A stretch of DNA of 16,900 nt. Source: Acidobacteriota bacterium (GTDB lineage Bacteria > Acidobacteriota > Polarisedimenticolia > QHYA01). The notes beneath the pieces were generated by a model. The model searched no databases and was not told the DNA's origin. It worked only from the letters and a program-made list of their open reading frames with translations. The DNA lies in NCBI GenBank assembly GCA_003223995.1, contig QHYA01000009.1, forward strand, positions 1-16,900. The letters run 5' to 3'. Position 1 is the stretch's first letter, and each line of letters begins with the position of its first letter. Below, piece after piece: positions 6,341-13,693 of the stretch. A program made the position numbers and the translations under genes.

Positions 6341-6421
6341 CCTGCGGACCCTTTCTCCAAGTTGCCCTTTCGGGGTCGGGGGCCTAAGTTCGCTCATAGG
6401 TCGAGAGGGGGAGGAGGCAGC

Positions 6422-7555
6422 ATGAGCAGATCGAAAGCCGCAGCTCTGATCGTCACAGGCATCGTCTTCGCCTGCGCCATCGGCGCGATGCCCGCTTCAG
6501 CAGAGGCTTCCTTCGATTTCTTCTACTCGAACCTGAGCCCTCACGGGCGATGGCTCGTTTCGGGCAGCTACGGGAAGGTGTGGCAGCCCAGCGACTACCA
6601 GCCAGGATGGGACCCCTACTACGACGGTCATTGGGAATACACGGATGTCGGATACACCTGGGTGTCGGATTATCCGTGGGGCGCCGTCCCGTACCACTAT
6701 GGGACATGGGCACGGGATCCGGGATACGGCTGGGTCTGGGTCCCCGGATACACGTGGGCCCCTGCCTGGGTCGTCTTCCGGACGGGCCCAGACTACATCG
6801 GCTGGGCCCCCGTCACGCCGAGCTTCTCGGTCGGGGTGTCGTTCGGCATCGGCGATTACGACCAAGGGCACTTCGTCTTCGTTCCCTCTCGCCAGTTCTT
6901 CGCACCCAGGGTACGGACCTTCGTGGTGCCTCCCTCCAGAACGACGGTGATCGTGAACCGGACCAAGATCATCAACAACAACATCCGGATCGAGAACAAC
7001 ATCGTCGTCAACAGGGGTCCCAGCATCGCCGAGATGCGGCGGGTCACGGGGCGGCCGCTTCATGCCGTGCCGTTGGAGAAAGTGCGTGGTCTCGGGCCCG
7101 CCGTGAGGAGGGAGGAGATCAGGGTGGATGCGAGACAGGCCAGACACGGACTCCGTGCCGCTGAGCCTGTCAAGGACAGGGGCAGGGTCGCGCGGGAAGG
7201 GGCACGCAGTGAAAGCCGCATCGGCGACAGGGACGCCGAGCCGAGAGCCGAGGCGGGCTCTGGCCGGCGGAGCGCCGTTCAGGATCAGAGCGGTTCGAGC
7301 GCATCTCACCTGGACGCCCGGGGCAAGGCGCGCCGGGAGGACTCGCACCCGGCTCACGAAGGGGCTTTCGATCCCGACGCCAGCCGCGCTCCCGAACGGC
7401 GCAAAGATATCAAAGCGGGCCGCGCGGGCAACCCGCCAGAGGCCAGCCGACCAGGCGATCCTGTCCGGCGACCACAGGATAGGGAGAAAGGAAACAAGCC
7501 GCGCGGTGGAAAGAAGGAAACCGAGAAAGCTCAGCCTGAGACGGCAGGCCGCTAG
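6422..7555 (+). CDS. Exported DUF6600-like protein with a long charged C-terminal tail
   Basis: The 377-aa product has a signal peptide (MSRSKAAALIVTGIVFACAI, cleavage near ASAEA, about residue 29). Residues 31-160 are very rich in W, Y, G and P and carry the repeated pattern of the DUF6600-type domain: LSPHGRWLVSGSYGKVWQPS, GHWEYTDVGYTWVSDYPWGA, VPYHYGTWARDPGYGWVWVP and TGPDYIGWAPV. Function is unknown; such proteins are exported and probably wall- or matrix-associated. A short Asn/Ile-rich part (KIINNNIRIENNIVVN) leads to about 150 residues dominated by R, K, E, D, G and A, expected to be disordered. The ATG at 6422 was chosen because GGAGGAGG precedes it by 4 nt and it opens exactly on the signal peptide. 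The gene ends 10 nt before the stop of the convergent hydrolase gene. Confidence 0.8.
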   Translation: MSRSKAAALIVTGIVFACAIGAMPASAEASFDFFYSNLSPHGRWLVSGSYGKVWQPSDYQPGWDPYYDGHWEYTDVGYTWVSDYPWGAVPYHYGTWARDPGYGWVWVPGYTWAPAWVVFRTGPDYIGWAPVTPSFSVGVSFGIGDYDQGHFVFVPSRQFFAPRVRTFVVPPSRTTVIVNRTKIINNNIRIENNIVVNRGPSIAEMRRVTGRPLHAVPLEKVRGLGPAVRREEIRVDARQARHGLRAAEPVKDRGRVAREGARSESRIGDRDAEPRAEAGSGRRSAVQDQSGSSASHLDARGKARREDSHPAHEGAFDPDASRAPERRKDIKAGRAGNPPEASRPGDPVRRPQDREKGNKPRGGKKETEKAQPETAGR

Positions 7556-7565
7556 CCAGCCGGCA

Positions 7566-8351
7566 CTATTCACGAGAGGCGAGACGGCGCGGTCGTATCG
7601 CGTCGAGAATGATCTCCTCGACCTTGGCCCATACTGCCGGATCTTCGTTCACCTTCGCGTGAGCCACCCGGAGGAGCTTCTTGTACCAGGGCACGAGCGA
7701 CAGGTCGATCTTCTTTCCCCGGTAGTCGAAGAGAAAGTTCCCGATGATGGTGGTCCTCGCCGGATCCTCGGCGCGGATGACCGGCTCCCCCCGGACCAGC
7801 AAGCCTTCTTTCTGGTAGAGGTTCGCCGCGGCCGCGACATTGGACGGGATGGTGGCGTCGTTCCTCCCGACGCTGTCCACCTGGACCGTCAGCAGGACCG
7901 GCACGCCCATCGCGTCCAACTTCCGCGCCAACCTGATCGCGGATGCTCCACCAAAGCTCATGCCGTAAAGGACGAGGCGTACGGAGCGGCGCTCCTGCTC
8001 GTCGAGGGTCCCATCGCCGTCGCGGTCGAAAGCATTGCGGATCAGATCCAGCGCCAGGCGGCGCTTGTTGCTCTCGAGGGTTTCGACGTGCACACCCGCG
8101 AGGTGCAGGGAGCGAAGCTTCAGCGCGACCTTCCTGACCCCCTGGGTCTCGTTGTTCCAGGCCTCGAGCCCCCCGAGGAACCCGAGCACAAGGCACTCGC
8201 CCTCCGCCAGAGGCGTCGGCGTGATGAGGTCCTCGTATTGCTGGCCCGAGAAGGCTGAAACAGGAGGGAGAAGCAAGGAGAACAGAGGGAACACGCGTAA
8301 GATGGCCCACGAGAATCCGTGATTGCTCCGGATCTTGTCTCCGTGCGCCAT
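7566..8351 (-). CDS. Exported alpha/beta-hydrolase with an EF-hand-like loop
   Basis: The 261-aa product begins with a hydrophobic export segment (about residues 14-34, AILRVFPLFSLLLPPVSAFS). The alpha/beta-hydrolase core follows: first strand ECLVLGFLGGLEAW (52-65), nucleophile elbow YGMSFGGASA (129-138) with Ser132, probable acid in VQVDSVGRND (157-165) and probable histidine in RVAHAKVNED (228-237). Before the elbow, residues 109-120 read DRDGDGTLDEQE, a canonical 12-residue EF-hand loop with acidic residues at 1, 3, 5, 9 and 12. Such a loop may let calcium tune the enzyme, or may just be structural. The substrate is unknown; a periplasmic esterase or lipase is possible. The ATG at 8351 lacks a strong Shine-Dalgarno site, and GTG at residue 20 is an alternative. 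It converges on the DUF6600-like gene. Confidence 0.75.
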   Translation of the reverse strand: MAHGDKIRSNHGFSWAILRVFPLFSLLLPPVSAFSGQQYEDLITPTPLAEGECLVLGFLGGLEAWNNETQGVRKVALKLRSLHLAGVHVETLESNKRRLALDLIRNAFDRDGDGTLDEQERRSVRLVLYGMSFGGASAIRLARKLDAMGVPVLLTVQVDSVGRNDATIPSNVAAAANLYQKEGLLVRGEPVIRAEDPARTTIIGNFLFDYRGKKIDLSLVPWYKKLLRVAHAKVNEDPAVWAKVEEIILDAIRPRRLASRE

Positions 8352-8401
8352 GGAAGCTCGCCGACACTGAACGGCACGGAAGATACACCACCTCGCCGCT
8401 G

Positions 8402-8569
8402 CCCGGGAAGCGAGACTTGCTCCTCAAGGCGACCGCCATCGCGTGTGCGTATCAGGCCGCCACTTACAATGCGGCGTACGTAGCGCTGGCGGAGCCTATC
8501 GGGTCCCTTCTTCTCGCAGCCGGCGATGTCATGCTCGAGAAGAAGATGATGGGGGGACGGCGGGCGTGA
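8402..8569 (+). pseudogene. C-terminal remnant of a PIN-domain (VapC-like) toxin
   Basis: Reading from 8402 to the TGA at 8567-8569 gives a frame ending ATAIACAYQAATYNAAYVAL, then AEPIGSLLLAAGDVMLEKKM and MGGRRA. This matches the end of PIN-domain proteins, where 'L..YDA.YVALAE.LG..L.TAD..L' is typical. No start codon with a ribosome site and no N-terminal PIN motif is present; the frame is closed upstream at 8222-8224. The acidic residue of YDA is Asn and the TAD position reads AAG, so two metal-ligand positions are lost. The stop overlaps the GTG of the DMT permease gene (GTGA). I read it as a relic of a toxin-antitoxin locus; chance similarity over 55 residues cannot be excluded. Confidence 0.45.
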
Positions 8570-9474
8570 TCTTCGCGCGCGTCTTCCTCGTTGTCGCCGT
8601 CGTCATCTGGGGCTGGACCTTCATCGCGACGAAGGTCTGCCTGCGCTACCTGAGCCCAGCCGAGCTGCTGTCGCTGCGCTTCCAGATCGCCCTCCCCGTC
8701 CTTCTGGCGATGATCCTCGCCCGGGGGACCCGCCTTTCCCTCCGGCGCGATGCGGGACGCACGCTGCTGGGCTCGGCGCTCATCACGCTCCACTTTCTGG
8801 TCCAGATCACGGGCCTGCGCTACACCTCGGCGACGCACACCAGCTGGATCATCGCGGTCACCCCTCTCGTGATCGCGCTGCTCGCCCGGACGCTCCTCGG
8901 AGAGCGGATCGGCTGGGCGACGGCGTCGGGGATGGGGGTCGCGACCCTCGGGATCCTGCTGCTCGTCTCCGGCGGGCGCCCCTCAGCGCTGACGGCTCCC
9001 TCCTCGGTGGGGGACTGGCTCGTGCTGGCCTCGGCGCACACCTGGGCGCTCTACACGATCGCGACGCGCGACCTTGCCCGCCGGCAGGACTCGCTCGCCG
9101 TCACCTTCCTGATCCTGCTGCCGGCGACCGTCGTCTCGGTTCCCGCAATGGCTGTGGAGTTCGACTGGTCGAGGCTCGCGCGACTGCCGCTCGAGGCGGT
9201 CATGGCCCTGCTGTTTCTGGGGGTGCTCGGGATGGCGCTCGCCCAGTGGTTCTGGCAGGAGGGGATCGCCCGCGCGGGCGCGGCGCGCGCGGGAATCTTC
9301 CTCTACCTCGAACCCGTCGCCACGATGGCCCTCGCCGTGCCGTACCTCGGAGAGAGGCCGTCCGCCGCGACGCTGGCGGGCGGCCTCCTTGTGCTGGGAG
9401 GGGTCTGGCTCGCGCAGCGGCGCCGGAACGCCGGGGGAGGGGGGGAGCGCCGGCCGGCGGACAGGGCGGACTGA
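8566..9474 (+). CDS. DMT-superfamily (EamA) membrane transporter
   Basis: The product (302 aa from GTG 8566) is almost entirely hydrophobic, with about ten membrane helices in two EamA repeats. Repeat 1 starts VIFARVFLVVAVVIWGWTFI, with ATKVCLRYLSPAELLSLRFQ after the first helix and GLRYTSATHTSWIIAVTPLV near its end. Repeat 2 starts GDWLVLASAHTWALYTIATR and ends with GVLGMALAQWFWQEGIARAG, then GIFLYLEPVATMALAVPYLG. These are standard EamA signatures. Members export or import small metabolites such as amino acids or nucleotides; the substrate cannot be told here. GTG 8566 was chosen because GGGGGGA stands about 9 nt upstream and it opens on the first helix. An in-frame ATG at 8443 would add an unlikely basic extension. 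The C-terminus is Arg/Gly-rich and cytoplasmic. Confidence 0.85.
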   Translation: MIFARVFLVVAVVIWGWTFIATKVCLRYLSPAELLSLRFQIALPVLLAMILARGTRLSLRRDAGRTLLGSALITLHFLVQITGLRYTSATHTSWIIAVTPLVIALLARTLLGERIGWATASGMGVATLGILLLVSGGRPSALTAPSSVGDWLVLASAHTWALYTIATRDLARRQDSLAVTFLILLPATVVSVPAMAVEFDWSRLARLPLEAVMALLFLGVLGMALAQWFWQEGIARAGAARAGIFLYLEPVATMALAVPYLGERPSAATLAGGLLVLGGVWLAQRRRNAGGGGERRPADRAD

Positions 9475-9508
9475 CACTGGACGCGCGGCGGGCGCTTCTT
9501 CGCCGTTC

Positions 9509-9940
9509 TCAGTCGGCCGGGTGGACGTCCGCGCAGGCCAGCAGCGACAGGTCGTCCGCGTTGCGGACCGAGATCGAGTTCACCTCGTCGAGATCGTCGT
9601 CGATCCGCCCCACGACGTGACCGACCGTCCCGTCCGGGGTGTAGGTTCCGCCGACGATCCCCATGTCAAGGGCGTCGAAGCCGCAGTCGTGGTTGGAGTA
9701 GTACAGGGACACGTAGGTCCCCCCAGCATTCAGGCCGCTCGCCACGATGCTGATCAAAGTGCCCCCCTGGGGAAGCTGGACCAGGTTGACCTGCCCGCCG
9801 ACGCTCGAGCCCTCGACGGGGACGAGTTCGCCCCGGGCGTGATGCTCCTCCACCTCCCCCGACGCGGAAACCCCGGCAAGGGCGAGGACGGTCAGGACGG
9901 CGATGCCGTGGAGTACGAAATGGAGCTTTCTGGTTCGCAT
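9509..9940 (-). CDS. Short secreted beta-rich protein, CHRD-like in style
   Basis: The 143-aa product has a signal peptide (MRTRKLHFVLHGIAVLTVLA, cleavage near SASGE, about residue 27). The mature part reads as beta strands: GELVPVEGSSVGGQVNLVQL, GGTLISIVASGLNAGGTYVS, LYYSNHDCGFDALD and GGTYTPDGTVGHVVGRIDDD, ending NSISVRNADDLSLLACADVH. Two cysteines (SNHDC and LLAC) could form a disulfide. The arrangement recalls CHRD or Cu/Zn-SOD-like sandwiches, but the metal-binding His residues of SOD are absent, so no enzyme activity is proposed. GGAGGAGAGCC precedes the ATG, a strong ribosome binding site. It converges on the DMT permease gene with a 34-nt gap. Confidence 0.75.
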   Translation of the reverse strand: MRTRKLHFVLHGIAVLTVLALAGVSASGEVEEHHARGELVPVEGSSVGGQVNLVQLPQGGTLISIVASGLNAGGTYVSLYYSNHDCGFDALDMGIVGGTYTPDGTVGHVVGRIDDDLDEVNSISVRNADDLSLLACADVHPAD

Positions 9941-10014
9941 GGCTCTCCTCCGAACGAAATAGTTTCCTTACCTGTATTACGAAGCCTTCGCCCTCACCGG
10001 AGCGGAGCTGGGAA

Positions 10015-10038
10015 CGGTTTCCGCAAACACTGAAACCG
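10015..10038. repeat. Inverted repeat CGGTTTC-N10-GAAACCG
   Basis: A perfect 7-bp dyad (10015-10021 with 10032-10038) lies about 75-100 nt before the start of the short secreted protein gene (minus strand). It may be an operator or part of its leader. A smaller hairpin, CCCCG-GAACA-CGGGG (10046-10060), follows. Neither has a T-run. Confidence 0.35.
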
Positions 10039-10093
10039 ATGCCCTCCCCGGAACACGGGGGAGATAGATCGTCTTGAGATGGTCCGGCCTGAG

Positions 10094-10159
10094 CTAGAAG
10101 AAACGGGGGAAGCCAAGAAGGAGGCCAACGACTGCGGCGGCGAGAGAATCGCGAGTCAT
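10094..10159 (-). CDS. Very small ORF overlapping the larE stop (21 aa)
   Basis: An ATGA overlap joins the larE stop to the frame MTRDSLAAAVVGLLLGFPRF-F. It would encode 21 residues with one short hydrophobic stretch. The overlap is what coupled genes show, but the length, lack of a clear ribosome site and decayed upstream gene make it doubtful. It may be the residue of a truncated membrane gene or chance. Confidence 0.15.
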   Translation of the reverse strand: MTRDSLAAAVVGLLLGFPRFF

Positions 10160-10900
10160 GGCTTGGCCTCGGCCTTCTTCGCGCGCAGGCTCAGGAGCGC
10201 TTCGTTGAGACTCCCCGATCGGTACCCGCGGAGGTCCACAGCGACGTGGACGAACCCGATCTCGGCGAAGCGGGCCGCGATCGCCTCCGCGCGCCCCTCC
10301 TCCCATAGGTGCGCCATCTCCGCACGAGCCACCTCGAGTCGCGCGAGGTCGCCGTGGTGTCGGACCCGGAAGATGCGGAAGCCGAGGCTTCGCACGAACG
10401 CCTCCGCTCGGTCCACCTGGCGGAGCTTTTCCGCCGTAATGGTGGTGCCGTACGGAAAGCGCGACGACAGGCAGGCCATCGCCGGCTTGTCCCAGGTCGG
10501 GAGTCCGACGGCCCGCGAGAGCTCGCGGATCTCGGCCTTCCCGAGGCCCGCGTCGATGAGGGGGGCCTTGACACCCCGCTGCCGCGCGGAGAGCATCCCC
10601 GGCCGGTGATCTCCCAGATCGTCCACCGTCGCACCGTAGACGAGGTGGCGAAGCCCCTCGGAAGCGGCGATCGAACCGAGGCGGGCGAAAAGCTCCTCCT
10701 TGCAGAAGAAACAGCGGTTCGGCGGGTTGGCGGCGTAGGCGGGGTTGTCCAGCTCGCGCGTCTCGATCACGAGGTGCCGCAGGCCGATCCGCTCCGCGAG
10801 CCGCCGTGCCTCGTCGAGTTCTCCCTCCGCGTAGCTTTCAGAGATCGCGGTGGCGAGGATCGCCCGGGACCAGCAGCGGGATAGCTCTTCTCAGTAGGAA
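10156..10900 (-). pseudogene. larE: Broken larE: LarE-like sulfur transferase without its PP-loop, frameshifted
   Basis: LarE makes the pincer nickel cofactor of lactate racemase and related enzymes by giving up its own cysteine sulfur after ATP activation. The main frame reads ILATAISESYAEGELDEARR (from 10860), NPPNRCFFCKEELFARL, VDDLGDHRPGMLSARQRGV, LPTWDKPAMACLSSRFPYGT and VDLRGYRSGSLNEALL, all typical of the family; Cys in MACLSSR is the sulfur donor position. The frame is open only from 10890 and has no convincing start; GTG at 10770 would begin far inside the fold. In a neighbouring frame, 10900-10862 encodes FLLRRAIPLLVPG, which fits the helix after the family's SGG-D-S PP-loop, so a frameshift lies near 10862. 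Upstream of 10900 the PP-loop is missing, replaced by 27 nt before the DHOR stop. It would not bind ATP as encoded. Assembly error is possible. Confidence 0.75.
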
Positions 10901-10927
10901 TCACGTTTCTCGCGATGGGTGTGTCCG

Positions 10928-12085
10928 CTAGAGTGACTTCAGAAACTCCAGCAGCGCGTTCCGGCCATCCGGGGGCAGCGCGTTGAACCTGTCGCGCGCC
11001 GCACTGGCCTCCCCTCCGTGCATACGGACAGCCTCCTCGATCGTCTTCGCGCGGCCGTCATGCAGGAACCTGTGCGAGAGCCGCAGGCCCATGAGCGGCT
11101 GGGTCCGGAACTCGGAGGGGGAGGCGAGACCAAGGCAGATGTCCGACAGCTCCGGGCCCATATCGTGGAGCAGCAGGTCCGTGTATGCGGCAACCTCCCG
11201 GTTGCTCAGGCCCTCCACGGCATGTTCGCCGGTCTTCAGCACCGGCACGTGACAACGATCGCATCTGATCTGCGAGAAGATCTTCCGGCCATGCTTCGCC
11301 GCCCCTGTGAGCTCCTGTGACGGGGGGGGCGCGAGAAAGCGCACGAAGTCGATGGTGTCCTCGAGAGCTTTCCGGTCGATCTCCGGGTCCGGGACAAGAT
11401 CGACCCCCTCGGGAACGGGCTTTCCTCCAATGGTCTCCTCGTCGGGAACGGACGGGTTGGTGATCCCTTGCTCGGCGACGTAGGCTCCTGCGATGAACTC
11501 GTCGAGCGTCGGAACGAGCGCCTTGCGCCCGAATCGGCCGAGCCGCCCGTCGTAGTTGCGGTTGGGGCGGCCAGAGATGCCATCTCCGTCCGCGTCGTCG
11601 GGGTCGGCCAGAGCCAGGATTTCCTCATCGGGTACGGCGTCGAGGAGGCCGAGCCCGAACAGGGCCGGCGAGGTCCGCGTCCCCTTGGCTGTCGCCCCCG
11701 CGGGCACTGGCTCGCTGTCGATCCCGAGCGCGGCTTTCAGCTCGGGAGTCACCTTATGCTGGATGACGGGCCCGCCCTTCTCGATCAGCGGATCGCAGAC
11801 TCCTCCCCGAGAATAAGCGGCCACATGCAGCTCCGATTCCTCGCCCGAGCCTCCGGAAACCGGATCCTCGTGACACCCGGCGCAGGAGGTCTCATTGAAG
11901 AGAGGACCGAGACCCGTCCTGGGCGTGAAGACGCGTTCGAACCCCTTGCGTCCCCTGTCGAACTGATCTCGCTGGTCGCGTTCGAGCCCTTCGATGGGTG
12001 CTCCCACCTTCATCGTCGCGGCACAGGCCGCCATGAACGCAAGCCCCGACAGAAGCGCCAGCGCCCCGGGAGGGGGGAGTCTCAC
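10928..12085 (-). CDS. DHOR (DUF1111) di-heme oxidoreductase, probable lipoprotein
   Basis: The product is 385 aa from GTG 12083-12085. A lipoprotein-type signal ends LLSGLAFMAAC, with Cys21 as the likely lipidated residue. Two haem c sites are present: CAGCH (68-72, in FNETSCAGCHEDP) and CDRCH (275-279). Typical DHOR segments follow: YTDLLLHDMGPEL (301-313) and FLHDGRAKTIEEAVRMHGGE (340-359). ADPDDADGDGISGRPN (160-175) resembles a calcium loop. The family is related to di-haem peroxidases; members act in the periplasm in electron transfer or peroxide-type chemistry, substrate mostly unknown. The start overlaps the stop of the upstream lipoprotein gene (GTGA), which points to translational coupling; longer starts would lie inside that gene. 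Downstream lies the broken larE. Confidence 0.88.
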   Translation of the reverse strand: MRLPPPGALALLSGLAFMAACAATMKVGAPIEGLERDQRDQFDRGRKGFERVFTPRTGLGPLFNETSCAGCHEDPVSGGSGEESELHVAAYSRGGVCDPLIEKGGPVIQHKVTPELKAALGIDSEPVPAGATAKGTRTSPALFGLGLLDAVPDEEILALADPDDADGDGISGRPNRNYDGRLGRFGRKALVPTLDEFIAGAYVAEQGITNPSVPDEETIGGKPVPEGVDLVPDPEIDRKALEDTIDFVRFLAPPPSQELTGAAKHGRKIFSQIRCDRCHVPVLKTGEHAVEGLSNREVAAYTDLLLHDMGPELSDICLGLASPSEFRTQPLMGLRLSHRFLHDGRAKTIEEAVRMHGGEASAARDRFNALPPDGRNALLEFLKSL

Positions 12086-12468
12086 AGTCCTTCCTTCTCT
12101 TGCGCGGGGAGCACTTCGATGGTTTCCGCCACATTGCGCTCGGCCGCCTTGCGGTAGCGGATGCGAAGAACCTCTCCGGGCTTGAGGTCCTGGAGCTTGG
12201 CCGATTCCCCAACCCTCGTGATCTGACACCCCTGGTCCACCTTGAACCTTACCTCGCGAAGCGCGAGGCCGACTGCCGTGATCACGTGGAGCGTGTGAGC
12301 CTTTGTATCCACGGCATGGCAGGTCGCGGTCAAGCTGTCGGGCCCCGCGCCGGCTTCTCGCGCGTATCGCGAAGCTGGACCGCTGGCGCAGGATGCGCCG
12401 GCGACCAGCACCAGGGAGATGGACGCGACCGTCCAGATCAGTGCGCGGATCCTCGGGCAGCGCGTCAT
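12082..12468 (-). CDS. Small exported protein, probable lipoprotein, in the redox cluster
   Basis: The 128-aa product begins MTRCPRIRALIWTVASISLV with LVAGASC after it; Cys27 may be lipidated, although G-A-S-C is a loose lipobox. The mature part has one small domain: LTATCHAVDTKAHTLHVITA, ALREVRFKVDQGCQITRVGE and LQDLKPGEVLRIRYRKA, ending AETIEVLPAQEKEGL. The 'VD.KA.TL.V......V.F.V......R..E...L.DLK.GE..RI.Y' layout is like the small protein at 5789-6127 and suggests a small barrel. No haem or clear metal motif is visible. ATG 12468 was chosen because AGGAGGA precedes it by 5 nt. It follows the PHM-like gene by 71 nt and overlaps the DHOR start, so all three probably form one operon; a role as accessory of DHOR is inferred from position only. 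Confidence 0.75.
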   Translation of the reverse strand: MTRCPRIRALIWTVASISLVLVAGASCASGPASRYAREAGAGPDSLTATCHAVDTKAHTLHVITAVGLALREVRFKVDQGCQITRVGESAKLQDLKPGEVLRIRYRKAAERNVAETIEVLPAQEKEGL

Positions 12469-12539
12469 GGCATCCTCCTCACATGGATCAGGAGCCAGCA
12501 GAGAAAAAGGTAGCTCTTCACGCCGTGGAACGCCACAGA

Positions 12540-13550
12540 TCAACCCCCGTGATGATGGGTGTGCAGATCCTGGGAATCCTCGACTCCCCCCGCCGGCGGA
12601 GGCGTCGTGGGCCGCGGCATCTTCCCATCCTTCGTGGAGAACAGGACGATCACTCCGGCCATCGCGTCCTGCTCCTTGTCCGTCGGGTTCTCGTAGGTCA
12701 CACGGAGGCGGTAGGTCTCATCGGCTCGGAATGAATACCCCTTGGCATCGACGTAAAAGGGCATATTCTCGAGAACTCCCGACCCGTTCTTCTTGCCGAC
12801 AGCTTTCCACACCGTCTCGCCCCGGCTGTCATTGATCATCTCGATGGATTTGCCGTAGGGATGGATGTGAACCGCCATCGCGTGGATCGTCCCGTCGTAG
12901 GGAAAGGAGAACTTTCTCTCCCGCACGTCCGTCCCCGGTTTGACCATGTAGAGATGGGGGGTCACGACGCTTTCCAAGGTGCCGTAGAGAGGCGTGAGCG
13001 GATGGGTCAGCTCGCTGTCGAGAACGTACTCCACGGTGACCCGGTAAGAGGCTCTCACGACGCCCGGGGTCCTGTTGTTGAAAGCCAGGAGGAGCGAGAG
13101 GGGCTCGTCCTTGTCGCAGAAGATGCCGAACCCTTCGGGGACTCGAAAGCCCGTGGTGTAACCATCGGACAGCAATCCCCTGAAGGGGACCCCGTCGAAT
13201 CCCCTGTTCCTCCACTCCTCCGTGAACCAGGTCCAGAGGATCGTGTGGCAGTGCAGATCGTTCTGAAGCGGGCGCCCTTCGGGATCGACAACTTCGGTGC
13301 TGTAGCTGAGAACCCAGGACCGATCGGGAAAGGTCATCGGGACTCGACCCCCGGGCACCTGCATCAGACCACCGGCCTCGAGGTCGTAGGGGCCGAAGAC
13401 CTTCACGGATTTCCGAACTCGCGGCGGATCCTTCCGCTGCTCGTCCTTCTGCTGGGGCTCCCCGGAGCCGCTTCCTGCTGGGGCGATCAACAGCGCCGCT
13501 CCGAACGCGATCAGGGCCACTCGGACGGCTTCGCGCAGCAGGAGTTTCAC
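12540..13550 (-). CDS. PHM-like copper protein (type II ascorbate-dependent monooxygenase fold), putative
   Basis: The product is 336 aa from a GTG start (13548-13550) preceded by GGAGGGAA with 6-nt spacing. A signal peptide covers about residues 1-30 (VALIAFGAALLIAPAGSGSG). The body has features of peptidylglycine monooxygenase-type copper domains: HCH in NDLHCHTILWTWF (98-110), a second HIH in HAMAVHIHPYGKSIEMI (223-239), and Met297 in a closing strand YENPTDKEQDAMAGVIVLFS. In PHM the CuM site uses H-x-H plus a Met in such a strand, and the other copper uses three His. I see H-x-H pairs and the Met but cannot place every ligand. The C-terminus is DLHTHHHGG, a possible extra metal site. It leads the operon with the lipoprotein and DHOR genes, so copper and haem redox proteins are made together. 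Substrate unknown; a non-catalytic copper-binding role is possible. Confidence 0.6.
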   Translation of the reverse strand: MKLLLREAVRVALIAFGAALLIAPAGSGSGEPQQKDEQRKDPPRVRKSVKVFGPYDLEAGGLMQVPGGRVPMTFPDRSWVLSYSTEVVDPEGRPLQNDLHCHTILWTWFTEEWRNRGFDGVPFRGLLSDGYTTGFRVPEGFGIFCDKDEPLSLLLAFNNRTPGVVRASYRVTVEYVLDSELTHPLTPLYGTLESVVTPHLYMVKPGTDVRERKFSFPYDGTIHAMAVHIHPYGKSIEMINDSRGETVWKAVGKKNGSGVLENMPFYVDAKGYSFRADETYRLRVTYENPTDKEQDAMAGVIVLFSTKDGKMPRPTTPPPAGGVEDSQDLHTHHHGG

Positions 13551-13693
13551 GGCACATTCCCTCCAGGATCCCTCCTAGAATACTCCGACTCCGGAGAGAT
13601 GCCAGTGGCCGTGACCAAAGGCCCGAAGGCCCGGAGCGGACTGGGCAACCAAGCCCGCGCGTGGTAGGTTCTCTGCTTCCTGAAGGGAGAAGG

